Assembly: GCF_029222705.1 (NCBI RefSeq)
Contig: NZ_JARGZF010000001.1
Location: 554,437 to 618,436, forward strand
Source of the DNA: Knoellia sp. p5-6-4
GTDB taxonomy: Bacteria > Actinomycetota > Actinomycetes > Actinomycetales > Dermatophilaceae
Direction: 5' to 3'
DNA: 64,000 nt
Each line of letters begins with the position of its first letter. The first letter of the stretch is position 1. The translations under genes were made by a program, and so were the position numbers. Below, piece after piece: positions 16,982 through 36,655 of this stretch. Below the pieces are notes generated by a model. The model was not told where the DNA came from and did not search any database. It saw only the letters and a list, made by a program, of their open reading frames with translations.

Positions 16982-17290
16982 TCAGGCCTCGATCGCGGTG
17001 ACCTTGACCTGGGTCAGGTGCTGACGGTGGCCCTGGCGCTTCTTGTAGCCGGTCTTGTTCTTGTACTTCATGATCGTGATCTTCGGGCCCTTGGCGGGCT
17101 TGACGACCTCGGCGGTGACCTTCACCTTGGCGAGCTTGTCGGCGTCGCTGGTGATGGTGGAGCCATCGACCACGAGAAGCGGCGTGAGGTCAACGGTGTC
17201 GCCGGCCTGGGCGGAAACCTTGTCGATGATGAGGACGTCGCCGACCGACACCTTTTCCTGTCGGCCACCAGCGCGAACAATCGCGTACAC
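16982..17290 (-). CDS. rplU: 50S ribosomal protein L21
   Basis: This 102-residue protein begins [18 protein letters not shown] from GTG 17290 and ends with the lysine-rich [20 protein letters not shown] block, as L21 does. It binds 23S rRNA near L20. The GTG start is set by homology, since L21 regularly begins MYAIV; the upstream frame is arginine-rich noise. Confidence 0.97.
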   Translation of the reverse strand: MYAIVRAGGRQEKVSVGDVLIIDKVSAQAGDTVDLTPLLVVDGSTITSDADKLAKVKVTAEVVKPAKGPKITIMKYKNKTGYKKRQGHRQHLTQVKVTAIEA

Positions 17291-17409
17291 AGTTGATCTC
17301 ACTTTCGTCTTTCGAAGGGCACGCGCTCTCTGTCTGGACCGTCCGATAGCTACCCGCTGACGCGGACATCGGGAGCGGTGGGCGCACCGAGGGTCAAGAG
17401 TACCGGGTG

Positions 17410-17440
17410 GCCGCCCGCTCTCCAAAACCGAGCGGGCGGC
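17410..17440 (-). terminator. Terminator after rne
   Basis: Perfect 11-bp arms (GCCGCCCGCTC and complement) enclose a 9-nt loop. A CGGCATAC copy overlaps the foot of the stem at 17437. On the minus strand it follows the rne stop by 11 bp. Confidence 0.7.
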
Positions 17441-17451
17441 ATACCGGCAGG

Positions 17452-20364
<2,913 letters not shown>

Positions 20365-20531
20365 CGTGGCGTCCTCTCGTCACCCACGGGGTGAGGGCCA
20401 CACCCGAGAGGCCGAGGCCGCTCCGATCAGCACCGTGGTGCGTGGGTTGTGCGCCGTCTCGCCTGCGGGTGCCTGCGACACGGAAGTCGTTGGTTGCCCC
20501 TGGCTGGCTCGCGCGGGCCGCGCGTCACCGG

Positions 20532-21284
20532 TCAGGTGCCGGCGCCGTCCTTGTCGGCAGCCAATGGGTCGGCCACCCCAGCGGATGCGGTCTGCAGCGG
20601 GCCCTGCGCCAGCCGGGTCACCAGGGGTGGTGTCGGCGGCGCGAACTCCGTGACTGCTCGCAGCGCGGTCAGAACGTCGTCGGGGCGTACGGCAGGTGTG
20701 GTGTGCCGGACGACCACCTGCAGTATCGCACACCCGGGCCGCTCCGAGGCCTCAGCGGACAGCGACACGACGGCGCCGCGCACGTCGAAGGTCTTCGGCC
20801 CCGTCTTGAACATCCGGGTCACCTCGGCCCGCTCCTGCGCCAGCAGGGCCCCCGCCGCCCGCTCGAGCTCGGCCAGCGGCACGTCGGTGAACTCCATGAC
20901 CCAGTCGCTGGCCTGGAGTCGGTCGGCGAGCGAGCCGGCCGAGGCCTGAACCACCTCGAGCACGTCGAGGCCGTCGGGGAGCGCCTCGTCGAGGGCGGCC
21001 CGCACCGACTCGGGGTCGACCCGCTCGGTGACGGAGATCTCGAAGTACTCCGCCTCGCTCGCGGTGCCGGTCGGGGCGGCGTTGGCGTAGGACACCTTCG
21101 GGTGCGGGTGGAAGCCGGCCGAGTACGCCATCGGCACCCCGGCGCGGCGCAGCGCCCGCTCGAGCGCGCGCTGGAAGTCCCTCGTGGAGGAGAACCGCAG
21201 CCGCCCCCGCTTGGCGTAGCGCACCCGCAGCTTCTGCACGGCGGGTGCGGGTGGCGGTCCTTCGGGGGTGCGCTGGCGGGCCAT
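20532..21284 (-). CDS. TIGR03936/DUF2344 radical SAM-associated protein
   Basis: This protein of about 250 residues matches the DUF2344 family: LRVRYAKRGRLRFSSTRDF near the start, ALERALRRAGVPMAYSAGFHPHPK, then an alpha/beta body. The family is regularly encoded next to, or fused with, the TIGR03960 radical SAM protein, which here lies 13 kb away at 34583-36583. Its chemistry is unknown; a role in tRNA or ribosome modification is often suggested. I prefer ATG 21284 (TAGGCT lies 8 nt upstream) over TTG 21293. It precedes rne in the same direction with a 167-bp gap. Confidence 0.85.
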   Translation of the reverse strand: MARQRTPEGPPPAPAVQKLRVRYAKRGRLRFSSTRDFQRALERALRRAGVPMAYSAGFHPHPKVSYANAAPTGTASEAEYFEISVTERVDPESVRAALDEALPDGLDVLEVVQASAGSLADRLQASDWVMEFTDVPLAELERAAGALLAQERAEVTRMFKTGPKTFDVRGAVVSLSAEASERPGCAILQVVVRHTTPAVRPDDVLTALRAVTEFAPPTPPLVTRLAQGPLQTASAGVADPLAADKDGAGT

Positions 21285-21496
21285 GGTGGACAAGCCTAGG
21301 AGGTATGCCGCCGTGCCCGGCCCGCGGGCGGTGACGGCGTCACTGGCGCCGCCGAGGCATCAGCGACGCAGCGCGCGGAGCAGTGCAGGCAGACCTTCCC
21401 CGACACCCCGTCGGGATACGGAATCAGTGGCCCGCAGGGCCTCTGGATGCCGAGATCATCCGTAAGATGCCACTGTCGCTGACGACATCGGCACAC

Positions 21497-21502
21497 TAGC
21501 CT
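21497..21502 (+). promoter_or_regulatory. -10 hexamer of a leaderless promoter for the aminotransferase
   Basis: TAGCCT ends 6 nt before ATG 21509. Confidence 0.5.
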
Positions 21503-21508
21503 TCCCTC

Positions 21509-22876
21509 ATGGCGTCCCTCGACCGCACCCGGCTGGCCTCCCTCCTCGAAGCCGAGCAGGCGGCATACACGACGAACCACCCTCGCAGCCGCGCCCTCTT
21601 CGAGGAGGCGGGGAACCTCTTCGGCCGCGTGCCGATGACCTGGATGAACATGTGGACCGGCGGGTTCCCGCTCTACCTCGACCACGCCAAGGGCAACCGC
21701 GTCACCGACGTCGAGGGCCACACCTACGTCGACTTCGCCCTCGGCGACACCGGCGCCATGGCGGGTCACTCCCCCGCGCCGACGGTCGCGGCGGTGCAGC
21801 GCCGTATGGGCGAGCTCGGCGGGATCACCACGATGCTGCCCACGGAGGACGCCCAGTGGGTGGGGGCCGAGCTGACCCGGCGGTTCGGCATGCCGCTGTG
21901 GTCGTTCACGCTCAGCGCCACCGACGCCAACCGCTGGGCCATCCGACTGGCCCGCCTGGCCACCGGCCGGCCCAAGGTCCTCGTCTTCGCCTACTGCTAC
22001 CACGGCTCGGTGGACGAGGCCTTCGCCCTGCCGGGGCCCGGGGGCAAGGCCGAGAGCCGGCCCGGCAACGTGGCCCCGCCGGTCGACCTCGACCTGACGA
22101 CCCGCGCCGTCACCTGGAACGACCTCGAGGCCGTCGAGGCTGCCCTCGCGCACGGCGACGTGGCCGCCATCCTCACCGAGCCGGCCCTGACCAACATCGG
22201 CATCGTGCTGCCCGAGCCCGGCTTCATGGAGAGGCTGCGCGAGCTGGCCACGCAGTACGGGGCGCTGCTGATGATCGACGAGACGCACACCTTCTCCGCC
22301 GGCTGGGGCGGCGCCACCCGCGCGTGGGGCCTGCAGCCCGACATCTTCGTCATCGGCAAGTCCATCGGGGGCGGCATCCCGTCCGGCGCCTACGGCATCA
22401 CCCAGGAGGTCGCCGCATCGATCACCCGGCACACCGAGGCAGGCGAGGCCGACATCGTCGACGTGGGCGGCGTCGGCGGCACGCTGGCCGGCAACGCCCT
22501 GTCGACCGCCGCCATGCGAGCCACCCTCGGCGAGGTGCTGACGCAGGACGCGTTCGAGCGCATGACGGCGCTGGCCACCGAGTTCACCGCGGGCGTGCAG
22601 GCGACCCTCGACGAGCTCGACGTGCCGTGGTCGATCAGCCAGCTCGGCGCGCGGGCGGAGTACCGCTTCGCCCGCCCCGCGCCCACGACGGGCGAGGCCT
22701 CTGCGGCCGCCGCAGACGACCAGCTCGACGCCTACATGCACCTGGCCATGGTCAACCGCGGCATCCTCATGACGCCGTTCCACAACATGGCCCTCATGTG
22801 CCCGGAGACCTCCCGCGAGGACGTCGACCGGCACACCGCGGCCTTCCGCGAGGTCGTCGCCGCCCTCTTCGCGTAA
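21509..22876 (+). CDS. Class III aminotransferase, glutamate-1-semialdehyde aminomutase-like
   Basis: The 455-residue protein is a fold-type I PLP enzyme. DETHTF near residue 255 places the PLP-pyridine Asp and IGKSIGGGIPSGAYG near residue 280 carries the Schiff-base lysine. The overall layout resembles glutamate-1-semialdehyde 2,1-aminomutases. Where the family usually has a T-G-S-E-A type phosphate-binding motif, this protein has LSATDANRWA. No haem biosynthesis genes lie nearby, so it is more likely a stand-alone transaminase or aminomutase than HemL. Codons for A-A-Y near 21561 hold a CGGCATAC copy. Confidence 0.8.
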   Translation: MASLDRTRLASLLEAEQAAYTTNHPRSRALFEEAGNLFGRVPMTWMNMWTGGFPLYLDHAKGNRVTDVEGHTYVDFALGDTGAMAGHSPAPTVAAVQRRMGELGGITTMLPTEDAQWVGAELTRRFGMPLWSFTLSATDANRWAIRLARLATGRPKVLVFAYCYHGSVDEAFALPGPGGKAESRPGNVAPPVDLDLTTRAVTWNDLEAVEAALAHGDVAAILTEPALTNIGIVLPEPGFMERLRELATQYGALLMIDETHTFSAGWGGATRAWGLQPDIFVIGKSIGGGIPSGAYGITQEVAASITRHTEAGEADIVDVGGVGGTLAGNALSTAAMRATLGEVLTQDAFERMTALATEFTAGVQATLDELDVPWSISQLGARAEYRFARPAPTTGEASAAAADDQLDAYMHLAMVNRGILMTPFHNMALMCPETSREDVDRHTAAFREVVAALFA

Positions 22877-23021
22877 CAGTCACTTTCGCGTAGCTCGGCG
22901 GCCGGTCACCGTGCCGCGGGGCTAGGACGTCTGCCCGACGAGAGCGCCGGGCGTCCGGCGTAGCGTCGAGCGCTGGGCCACTTCACCAGGGAAGCGGCCC
23001 TGCCAGGACAGGAGGGCGGAC

Positions 23022-23630
23022 GTGTTCATCCAGATCATCCAGGGAAAGTGCCGCGACGAGGAGCGGCTGCACCGCCTGACCGACGAGTGGCGCGAGAGGC
23101 TGGGTCCGACGGCGGAGGGCTGGCTGGGCGGCACCTACGGCGTCACGGACGAGGGCGAGTTCGTCGGGGTGGTGCGCTTCGAGTCCAAGGATGCCGCGAT
23201 GCGCAACTCGGCCAGACCCGAGCAGGGCGAGTGGTGGCAGAAGATGCAGGAGTGCTTCGACGGCGACGTGACCTTCCACGACTGCGACGACGCGACCATC
23301 TGGATGCAGGGCGGGTCCGACGATGCCGGCTTCGTGCAGGTCATCCAGGGACGCGTGAGCGACCCCGAGCGGTTCCGCCACAGGATGGAGCAGCCGATGG
23401 ACACCCTCCACGAGCAGCGCCCGGAGATCATCGGCGGCACCCTCGCGATGCAGCCGGACGGCTGGTTCACCGAGACGGTGGCGTTCCGCTCCGAGGCCGA
23501 GGCCCGCGACGGCGAGCGCAAGCAGATGCCCGAGGAGGTGCGTCGGGACTACGAGGAGGAGATGTCGATGATGCAGGACGTCTCCTACAAGGACCTCCAC
23601 CACCCCTGGTTCGCCAGCCGCAGGGGCTGA
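23022..23630 (+). CDS. Hypothetical protein with two tandem ferredoxin-like (ABM-type) repeats
   Basis: The 202-residue protein is an internal duplication. FIQIIQGKC at residue 2 and FVQVIQGRV at residue 106 open two halves that share the same order: strand, helix with basic residues, GGT, strand FVGVVRFES or FTETVAFRS, and an acidic helix. This is the layout of dimeric alpha-beta barrel proteins (antibiotic biosynthesis monooxygenase type); fusing two copies would give the barrel in one chain. No catalytic motif is evident. GTG 23022 has AGGAGGG upstream. A terminator follows directly. Confidence 0.65.
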   Translation: MFIQIIQGKCRDEERLHRLTDEWRERLGPTAEGWLGGTYGVTDEGEFVGVVRFESKDAAMRNSARPEQGEWWQKMQECFDGDVTFHDCDDATIWMQGGSDDAGFVQVIQGRVSDPERFRHRMEQPMDTLHEQRPEIIGGTLAMQPDGWFTETVAFRSEAEARDGERKQMPEEVRRDYEEEMSMMQDVSYKDLHHPWFASRRG

Positions 23631-23638
23631 CCACCGCC

Positions 23639-23678
23639 GTGTGCCGGGTGGTCACCGCGTCCTGGCCACCCGGCACAC
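23639..23678. terminator. Bidirectional terminator between convergent genes
   Basis: Perfect 13-bp arms (GTGTGCCGGGTGG and complement) enclose a 14-nt loop, between the stop at 23630 on the plus strand and the stop at 23686 on the minus strand. Confidence 0.75.
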
Positions 23679-23685
23679 ATCGGCG

Positions 23686-24129
23686 TCAGCGGTGGCGCGG
23701 GCCCTGCGGTGGCGCCGGGAAGGGCTCATAGCAGTCGTAGGTCTCGTGTCGGGAGACGAGCCCATCGCGCACCGTGAAGAAGCCGGCCAGGTGGGCGGTC
23801 AGGCGCGTGCCGGCGGCCAGCGCACCGGCGTCGTGGCGCACCACGCCGGTCCAGGTCGACTGCACCGCCACCCGGTCCCCCTCGACGAGCACGCCCTGCA
23901 CGTCGATCTGCTGCTCGGAGAGCAGGTCCTTGCCGGCGAGGAAGCCGGCCACCATGCCGTCACGACCGTGGGTGCGGCCGTGGGGTGACATGGGGCTCGG
24001 GTGCTCGACGAAGACCACGTCGGGGTGGAGCACCGCGAGCAGGTCGTCCCGGGTCGAGGCCAGGTCGGCGACGACGTCGAGGTAGGCACGCACGGCCGCT
24101 TCAGGTCTCCTGCCCGGGGTCCTGCTCAC
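23686..24129 (-). CDS. SnoaL-like/NTF2-fold protein
   Basis: The 147-residue protein has the cone-shaped SnoaL/NTF2 pattern: an N-terminal helix with AVRAYLDVVADLASTRDDL, the LHPDVVFVEHPSPMSPHG strand-loop, and a C-terminal sheet ending DGLVSRHETYDCYEPF. Such proteins act as small isomerases, hydrolases or binding proteins; this one cannot be assigned. GTG 24129 overlaps the DUF817 stop by 4 bp, making it the last gene of a three-gene operon. Confidence 0.75.
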   Translation of the reverse strand: MSRTPGRRPEAAVRAYLDVVADLASTRDDLLAVLHPDVVFVEHPSPMSPHGRTHGRDGMVAGFLAGKDLLSEQQIDVQGVLVEGDRVAVQSTWTGVVRHDAGALAAGTRLTAHLAGFFTVRDGLVSRHETYDCYEPFPAPPQGPRHR

Positions 24130-24944
24130 CTCTCCACGATATCGACGGTCGGTTCGGCGTGGCGGCGGGTTTCGTCACGCAGGTGCGAGGTCTTCCAGTT
24201 CGCGACGAGCACGAAGGAGACCACCACGAGCAGGGCCCACGACCCGAACTTGCCGACGTGGACCATGGACCAGCCGTCGGCCTGGTCCGGGTACCGGTAG
24301 GCCTCGAAGACCGTGGAGATGTTCTCGGCCAGCCACAGGAAGAAGCCGATGAGCACGAACGACAGGGCCAGCGGCATCCGGTAGCGGCTGGGCCCCACGG
24401 TGTAGTGGACCCAGGTGCGCCACGTGGCGGCGAGCAGCAGCACGGCCAGCACGACGCGCGCGTCGGGAAGGAAGTGGTGGGTCAGGAAGTTGGCGTAGAT
24501 CGCCACGGCCAGCGCGGCGGTCGGCCACGGCCGGTAGCGGGTCAGCCCCAGGTCCATCAGCCGCCAGGCCCGCGCGATGTAGGAGCCGACCGCGGCATAC
24601 ATGAAGCCGCTGTAGAGCGGGACCCCCGCGACCTTCGTGAGCGCGTCCTCCGGGTAGGCCCACGAGCCGAGCCGCACCTTCAGCATCTCGAACACCAGGC
24701 CGACCAGGTGGAAGGCCAGCGTGCCGAGCACCTCACGCCCCGTCTCCAGCCGCAGCGCCCAGAAGGCCAGGGTCGCGACGACGCCGTAGACGAGCAGGGC
24801 GTCGTAGCGCGCGATCGGCAGCGGCACCACGGTCGAGAGGGCCAACCCGGCGAAGATGACGACCGCGAACGCGCACGCGCGGGCCTCGAGCCACGCGAAC
24901 CGCAGCAGCTGGGCGACTCCGTGCCCCACCCGGTGGCGGGTCAC
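24126..24944 (-). CDS. DUF817 family membrane protein
   Basis: From GTG 24944 the protein has 272 residues and about eight membrane helices. The stretches HLVGLVFEMLKVRLGSWAYP and YANFLTHHFLPDAR, with conserved His and acid residues in or near the membrane, fit DUF817. Members are called membrane proteins of unknown function, and I cannot add a role. Both ends overlap neighbours by 4 bp (GTGA), so translation is probably coupled to the GNAT gene before it and the SnoaL gene after it. Codons for M-Y-A-A-V near 24593 hold a CGGCATAC copy. Confidence 0.8.
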   Translation of the reverse strand: MTRHRVGHGVAQLLRFAWLEARACAFAVVIFAGLALSTVVPLPIARYDALLVYGVVATLAFWALRLETGREVLGTLAFHLVGLVFEMLKVRLGSWAYPEDALTKVAGVPLYSGFMYAAVGSYIARAWRLMDLGLTRYRPWPTAALAVAIYANFLTHHFLPDARVVLAVLLLAATWRTWVHYTVGPSRYRMPLALSFVLIGFFLWLAENISTVFEAYRYPDQADGWSMVHVGKFGSWALLVVVSFVLVANWKTSHLRDETRRHAEPTVDIVER

Positions 24945-25417
24945 AGGTCGAGCCGCAGCAGGTTGTCCGCCGGGGCGAAGCCCAGCCCATGGTAGAGCGG
25001 TAGGGACACCTCGCTCGGGTTGAGCACGATCCGCAGCATCCGCGCCTCCCGGGCCCAGTCGACGACGCCCTCCATGAGCAGGCGCCCCACCCCTCGCCGT
25101 CGGTGGGCAGGGTCCACCCAGACGTTGGCCACGTACGCCCAGTGCACGTCGGGCACTCCCGGCCGCGGCATACGCGTGAACACCGCGAGGTTGGCCATGC
25201 CCACGGACGCCCCTGCGGCGTCCCGGACCACCCATGCCCGGCGGTGGCCCGACTGCTGGTCCCACCACTGCTGCATGCGGTCCGTGAACTCATCGCGGGC
25301 AGCGTCGGTGGCACGCAACCCGTGCTCTGCTGACCACGCGAGCCGCATCCGGGTCAGGTCGCCGAAGTCCCCCTCGCCCGCCTCGACGACGCGGTAGGCA
25401 GCCCGCTCCCCGTCCAT
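24941..25417 (-). CDS. GNAT-family N-acetyltransferase
   Basis: The 158-residue protein has the GNAT core: WAYVANVWVDPAHRRRGVGRLLM near residue 100 contains the acetyl-CoA pyrophosphate loop R-R-x-G-V-G, followed by a helix and LYHGLGF near the end. The acceptor is unknown. I chose ATG 25417, which has TAGGGT 8 nt upstream, over GTG 25465, which lacks any start signal. It is the first gene of a coupled GNAT-DUF817-SnoaL operon. The codons for R-M-P near 25166 carry a CGGCATAC copy in a different frame from most others. Confidence 0.82.
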   Translation of the reverse strand: MDGERAAYRVVEAGEGDFGDLTRMRLAWSAEHGLRATDAARDEFTDRMQQWWDQQSGHRRAWVVRDAAGASVGMANLAVFTRMPRPGVPDVHWAYVANVWVDPAHRRRGVGRLLMEGVVDWAREARMLRIVLNPSEVSLPLYHGLGFAPADNLLRLDL

Positions 25418-25546
25418 GGCCAGCCACCCTAGAGCCTCCCGCATGCGGTCGTCGTCGAGCCACACGGAGGCCTGCAGGCACGGAGCAGGGGCACTGCGCC
25501 GCCGCCTGTCTCCTGCTGCCCACGGACCGGGAAGGACGGACTGCGG

Positions 25547-26199
25547 TCAGCCGAACTCGCGACGGGTGAGACCCGCCACCCCTGCGCCCGAGTCGAGGAC
25601 CGCGAGCGCGTCGGCAAGCTCGTCCACCCGGCGCTGCACGCGTTGCACGGATCCCGTCACCAGGGGGTCACCCGAGTGGCCGGCCTGCTCGGCGAGCTGG
25701 TCGACCGCCTCCGCGACCCCGACGACCCGCTCCCTCAGGACCGCGATCACGTCGACCTCGTCGGGCTGCGAGTCGACCTGCTGGCGAAGGAACGCGGCCT
25801 GGGCTGCCAGGCGACGGCTCGCCGTCCACAGGTCGACGAACACCTGGACCTTGGCACGGAGGATCCAGGGGTCGAAGGGCTTGGAGATGTAGTCGGCTCC
25901 CCCCGAGGCGTAGCCGCGGTAGGAGCTGTTCTGGTCCTTCTCCAGCGCGGTCAGGAAGATGATCGGGACGTCCTTGGTGCGGCTTCGCCGCTTGATCCGG
26001 GTCGCCGTCTCGAAGCCGTCCATGCCCGGCATCTGGGCGTCGAGGAGGATCAGCGCGAAATCGTCCTTGAGCAGCGCCCTCAGCGCCTCCTCGCCCGAGC
26101 CCGCGCGGACCAGCACCTGGTCGAGCGACCCGAGGATGGCCTCCAGCGCCAGGAGGTTCTCCGGTCGGTCGTCGACCATCAGGATCTTCGCCCGCTCCG

Positions 26200-26203
<4 letters not shown>
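25547..26203 (-). CDS. Response regulator with receiver domain and C-terminal coiled coil
   Basis: This 218-residue protein has a receiver domain (residues 5-125) with the acidic pair at 11-12, phosphoacceptor Asp55 in ILLDAQMPGMDG, and a switch Thr in LTALEK. The rest is an amphipathic helix region with heptad character and no DNA-binding or enzymatic domain. Its ATG overlaps the stop of the poly-HAMP kinase by 4 bp, so it is almost certainly the kinase's partner or phosphate relay. The C-terminal helices may mediate dimerisation or contact the divergent phosphatase. Confidence 0.85.
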
Positions 26204-31998
<5,795 letters not shown>

Positions 31999-32087
31999 CG
32001 CGCGCCTCCAGTTTCGGCCTCGGTGCAACGATGCGGGCAAGTCTGTCACCATGACGAGAGCCTGCCCATACCTTCCCGCGAGAGCTC

Positions 32088-34505
32088 ATGCCCACCCAGC
32101 CGATGCGCGCCCACCACACTTTCGCCGCGGACGCGCGCTCGGTGTCGCAGGCACGGCTCTTCGCCCGACAGACTTTGGAGGAATGGGGCGCCGGGGACCT
32201 GGTCGACAACGCCACCCTCCTCGTCAGCGAGCTGGTCACCAACGCGATCGTCCACGCGGGGACGACAGCCCTCCTCCGGCTCAGGCTCGACGCCCAGGTC
32301 CTCCGGCTCGAGGTGGAGGACCGTCATCCTTCACGGTCGCTGCCGCTGGGGGCCCAGGAGCCGACCGACGCCGAGGGCGGCCGCGGGCTGTTGATCACGT
32401 CGGCGCTGGCCTCGGCCTGGGGGGTCGAGTACACCGGCACCTCCAAGAGCGTGTGGGCGCTGTGCTCCCGCGACATGGCATCGGCGCGGCCCGAGTCCAG
32501 CGCGGCGGGGACGACGCAGGAGCCTCTCCGCGTCGCGGCCGTCGAGATGTCCGGTCACGGCGTCGTCACGGCGTGGAACCCCGATGCGACCGCGATGTTC
32601 GGCTGGACCCCCGAAGAGGTGATCGGGAGGACCTTCGAGGAGATGGTCGACTCCCTTCCCGGGGACCGGCCGCCGCGCGAGCTCACCACACCGGCGGCGG
32701 CCGCGCCGTGGCAGGGCACCTACGCGGTGGTGTGCAAGGACGGTGTGCCCGCAGCGGTCTTCGCCTCCCACGTCCCTGCCGGCCGCGGCCGGGGATCGGT
32801 GGCGTTGCTCGTACCAGCGAGCCGGCGCGACCTGCTCGAGCACCCGGTGGCCGCCGCCCGGGCGTCCCGTACCCGGGCCGATCCGCTGGGCATCAGGGAG
32901 GACGTGCTGCAGCGCCTGGGCATCGATGACTACCTCTCCCTGGCCGTGGAGCGGGTGAGGGACCCGATCTCGGCGGATGCGTCCTACCTCCTGCTGGTGC
33001 GGGACTTCGACGACGAGTTCGAGGTCAAGGCCGTCAGCGGCCTGCCGGATGCCCTTCGCGGCACGCGGCTGGAAGCCGGCTCGGCAGGCGTCCCCGACCC
33101 GCGCACGCCGCACCTGCCGGTGGTGGTGACCGACCTCTCCGACCTGGAGGTGCCGCTGTTGCAGGGAACCGGTCTGGGATCGCTGCTCGTCGTGCCCGTC
33201 GTCATCGAGGGCAGGGTCATCGGGGCGTTGGGGGCGGCCGCCGAACGCGCGGACTCCTTCGCCGACGACCAGGCGGTCGAGCTGCAGCGTTTCGCCGACT
33301 CGATAGCCGTGGCTGCGGACCGTGCGCGACTCCAGAGGTCGGAACGTGAGCGGCGCGGTTGGCTCAGCTTCATCGCTGAGGCGGGGGACCTGCTCGCAGG
33401 ATCGCTCGACCAGTCCATGACCATGGCGATCACCGGACAGATCGTTGTGCCCCGCCTTGCGAGCTGGTGCGCCGTGTACCTCGACGACGAGCGGGGGAAC
33501 CCGGTGCTGGAACACGTCTGGCACGCCGACGAGCAGCTCGTCGAGCCACTCCTCGCAGCGCTCGAGGACACCAGCCCCGACCAGCTCGGAGACTCGGTCG
33601 ACATGCTCCTGGGCCAGTCGCTCACCGTTATCCGCATGGTCGCCCGGGGGCGGCAGATCGGTTTCCTGACCCTTGGCCGCCCGAAGGACAACCCGCTGCG
33701 CAGCGAGACGTTCCTCGTCGCCGAGTCCATCGCGCGCAGGGCGGCCCTGGCGATCGACAACGCAAGGGCGCACGGCGCCCTGCTTGCCGTCGGCCAGGCG
33801 CTCCAGCAGAGCCTGTTGCCCTCGTCGATGGACGTTCCGCCGGGGCTCGACGTGGGCGTGGTCTACGAGGCCGCAGGAGAGGGCGCCTCCGCCGGCGGCG
33901 ACTTCTACGACCTCTTCGCGGTCGGCGGCGGCACGTGGTGCTTCGTCGTCGGCGACGTGTGTGGAAAGGGGGCGGAGGCCGCGGCCGTCACCGGCTTGGC
34001 GCGGCACACCATCCGGGCTCTGGCCCAGGCCGGCTTCCCGGTTCCGGCCGTCCTCGAGCGGCTGAACGCCGCGATCCTCGCCGAGGGCTCGAGGTCGCGG
34101 TTCCTGACCCTGGTGTGCGGGACGCTCCATCTCGATGGGCGACGGCTGAGGGCGAACGTCGTGAACGCCGGCCACCCCCCACCGTTCGTCGTGCGGAACG
34201 GCGGGGGGGTCACCCAGATCGGCCGGCCGCAGCCCTTGCTGGGGGTTCTCGACCAGGTGGAGTACGAGGCCGAGCAGCACGTGTTCGAACGGGGTGAGGT
34301 CCTCGTCGTGGTCACCGACGGCGTGCTGGAGAGACGCCGGAACGACCACATGGTCGGTGAGAAGGGGCTCAGCACCGAGCTGAGCCGTGCCGCTCACCTG
34401 CCTGCTCAGGCGGTGGCCGAGAGGATCCGCCAGCTGGTCCTCGACTTCACCGCGGAGCCGCCACAGGACGACATGGCCATTTTCGTCGTCAGGGTCGGGG
34501 ACTGA
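32088..34505 (+). CDS. SpoIIE-type PP2C phosphatase with RsbW-like, PAS and GAF domains
   Basis: The 805-residue protein joins an RsbW-like ATPase domain (about 8-130; N-box SELVTNAIVHAG, G-box GGRGLLITSAL), a PAS domain (about 145-235), two GAF domains (about 270-410 and 425-560) and a C-terminal SpoIIE/PP2C phosphatase (about 590-800; GGDFYDLF, VGDVCGKG, PPQDDMAIFVV metal sites). It therefore couples an anti-sigma kinase to its opposing phosphatase in one chain, as in partner-switching control of alternative sigma factors. It is divergent from the poly-HAMP kinase with an 89-bp gap. A TACCTT box at 32069 is a possible -10. A strong terminator follows. Confidence 0.88.
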   Translation: MPTQPMRAHHTFAADARSVSQARLFARQTLEEWGAGDLVDNATLLVSELVTNAIVHAGTTALLRLRLDAQVLRLEVEDRHPSRSLPLGAQEPTDAEGGRGLLITSALASAWGVEYTGTSKSVWALCSRDMASARPESSAAGTTQEPLRVAAVEMSGHGVVTAWNPDATAMFGWTPEEVIGRTFEEMVDSLPGDRPPRELTTPAAAAPWQGTYAVVCKDGVPAAVFASHVPAGRGRGSVALLVPASRRDLLEHPVAAARASRTRADPLGIREDVLQRLGIDDYLSLAVERVRDPISADASYLLLVRDFDDEFEVKAVSGLPDALRGTRLEAGSAGVPDPRTPHLPVVVTDLSDLEVPLLQGTGLGSLLVVPVVIEGRVIGALGAAAERADSFADDQAVELQRFADSIAVAADRARLQRSERERRGWLSFIAEAGDLLAGSLDQSMTMAITGQIVVPRLASWCAVYLDDERGNPVLEHVWHADEQLVEPLLAALEDTSPDQLGDSVDMLLGQSLTVIRMVARGRQIGFLTLGRPKDNPLRSETFLVAESIARRAALAIDNARAHGALLAVGQALQQSLLPSSMDVPPGLDVGVVYEAAGEGASAGGDFYDLFAVGGGTWCFVVGDVCGKGAEAAAVTGLARHTIRALAQAGFPVPAVLERLNAAILAEGSRSRFLTLVCGTLHLDGRRLRANVVNAGHPPPFVVRNGGGVTQIGRPQPLLGVLDQVEYEAEQHVFERGEVLVVVTDGVLERRRNDHMVGEKGLSTELSRAAHLPAQAVAERIRQLVLDFTAEPPQDDMAIFVVRVGD

Positions 34506-34518
34506 CGGACGCCGTGTT

Positions 34519-34558
34519 CGGGGTGTTCCCGCGCGTCACTGTGCGCGGGAACGCCCCG
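34519..34558. terminator. Bidirectional terminator between phosphatase and radical SAM genes
   Basis: A 16-pair stem (CGGGG, one T-G wobble, GTTCCCGCGC and complements) encloses an 8-nt loop, between convergent stops at 34505 and 34583. Confidence 0.8.
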
Positions 34559-34582
34559 ACCTGCGAGCAGGACCTGGCCGGG

Positions 34583-36583
<2,001 letters not shown>

Positions 36584-36590
36584 GGGCTCA

Positions 36591-36596
36591 AGGGTA
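36591..36596 (-). promoter_or_regulatory. -10 hexamer for the radical SAM gene
   Basis: TACCCT on the minus strand ends 7 nt before ATG 36583. Confidence 0.4.
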
Positions 36597-36643
36597 AACC
36601 GGGGCCGCCCCCCAGCCCGAATCCGCGGACCTCGGCCCGGCGG

Positions 36644-36649
36644 CATACT
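36644..36649 (+). promoter_or_regulatory. -10 hexamer for the isoaspartyl methyltransferase
   Basis: CATACT ends 6 nt before GTG 36656. It is formed from a CGGCATAC copy at 36641-36648, so the repeat and the promoter overlap. Confidence 0.4.
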
Positions 36650-36655
36650 GGCGAA

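Noticed and set aside
21509-22876. Haem biosynthesis glutamate-1-semialdehyde aminomutase (hemL)
   Set aside because: The fold is the same, but the phosphate-binding motif is altered and no hem genes are near, so the specific name was not used.
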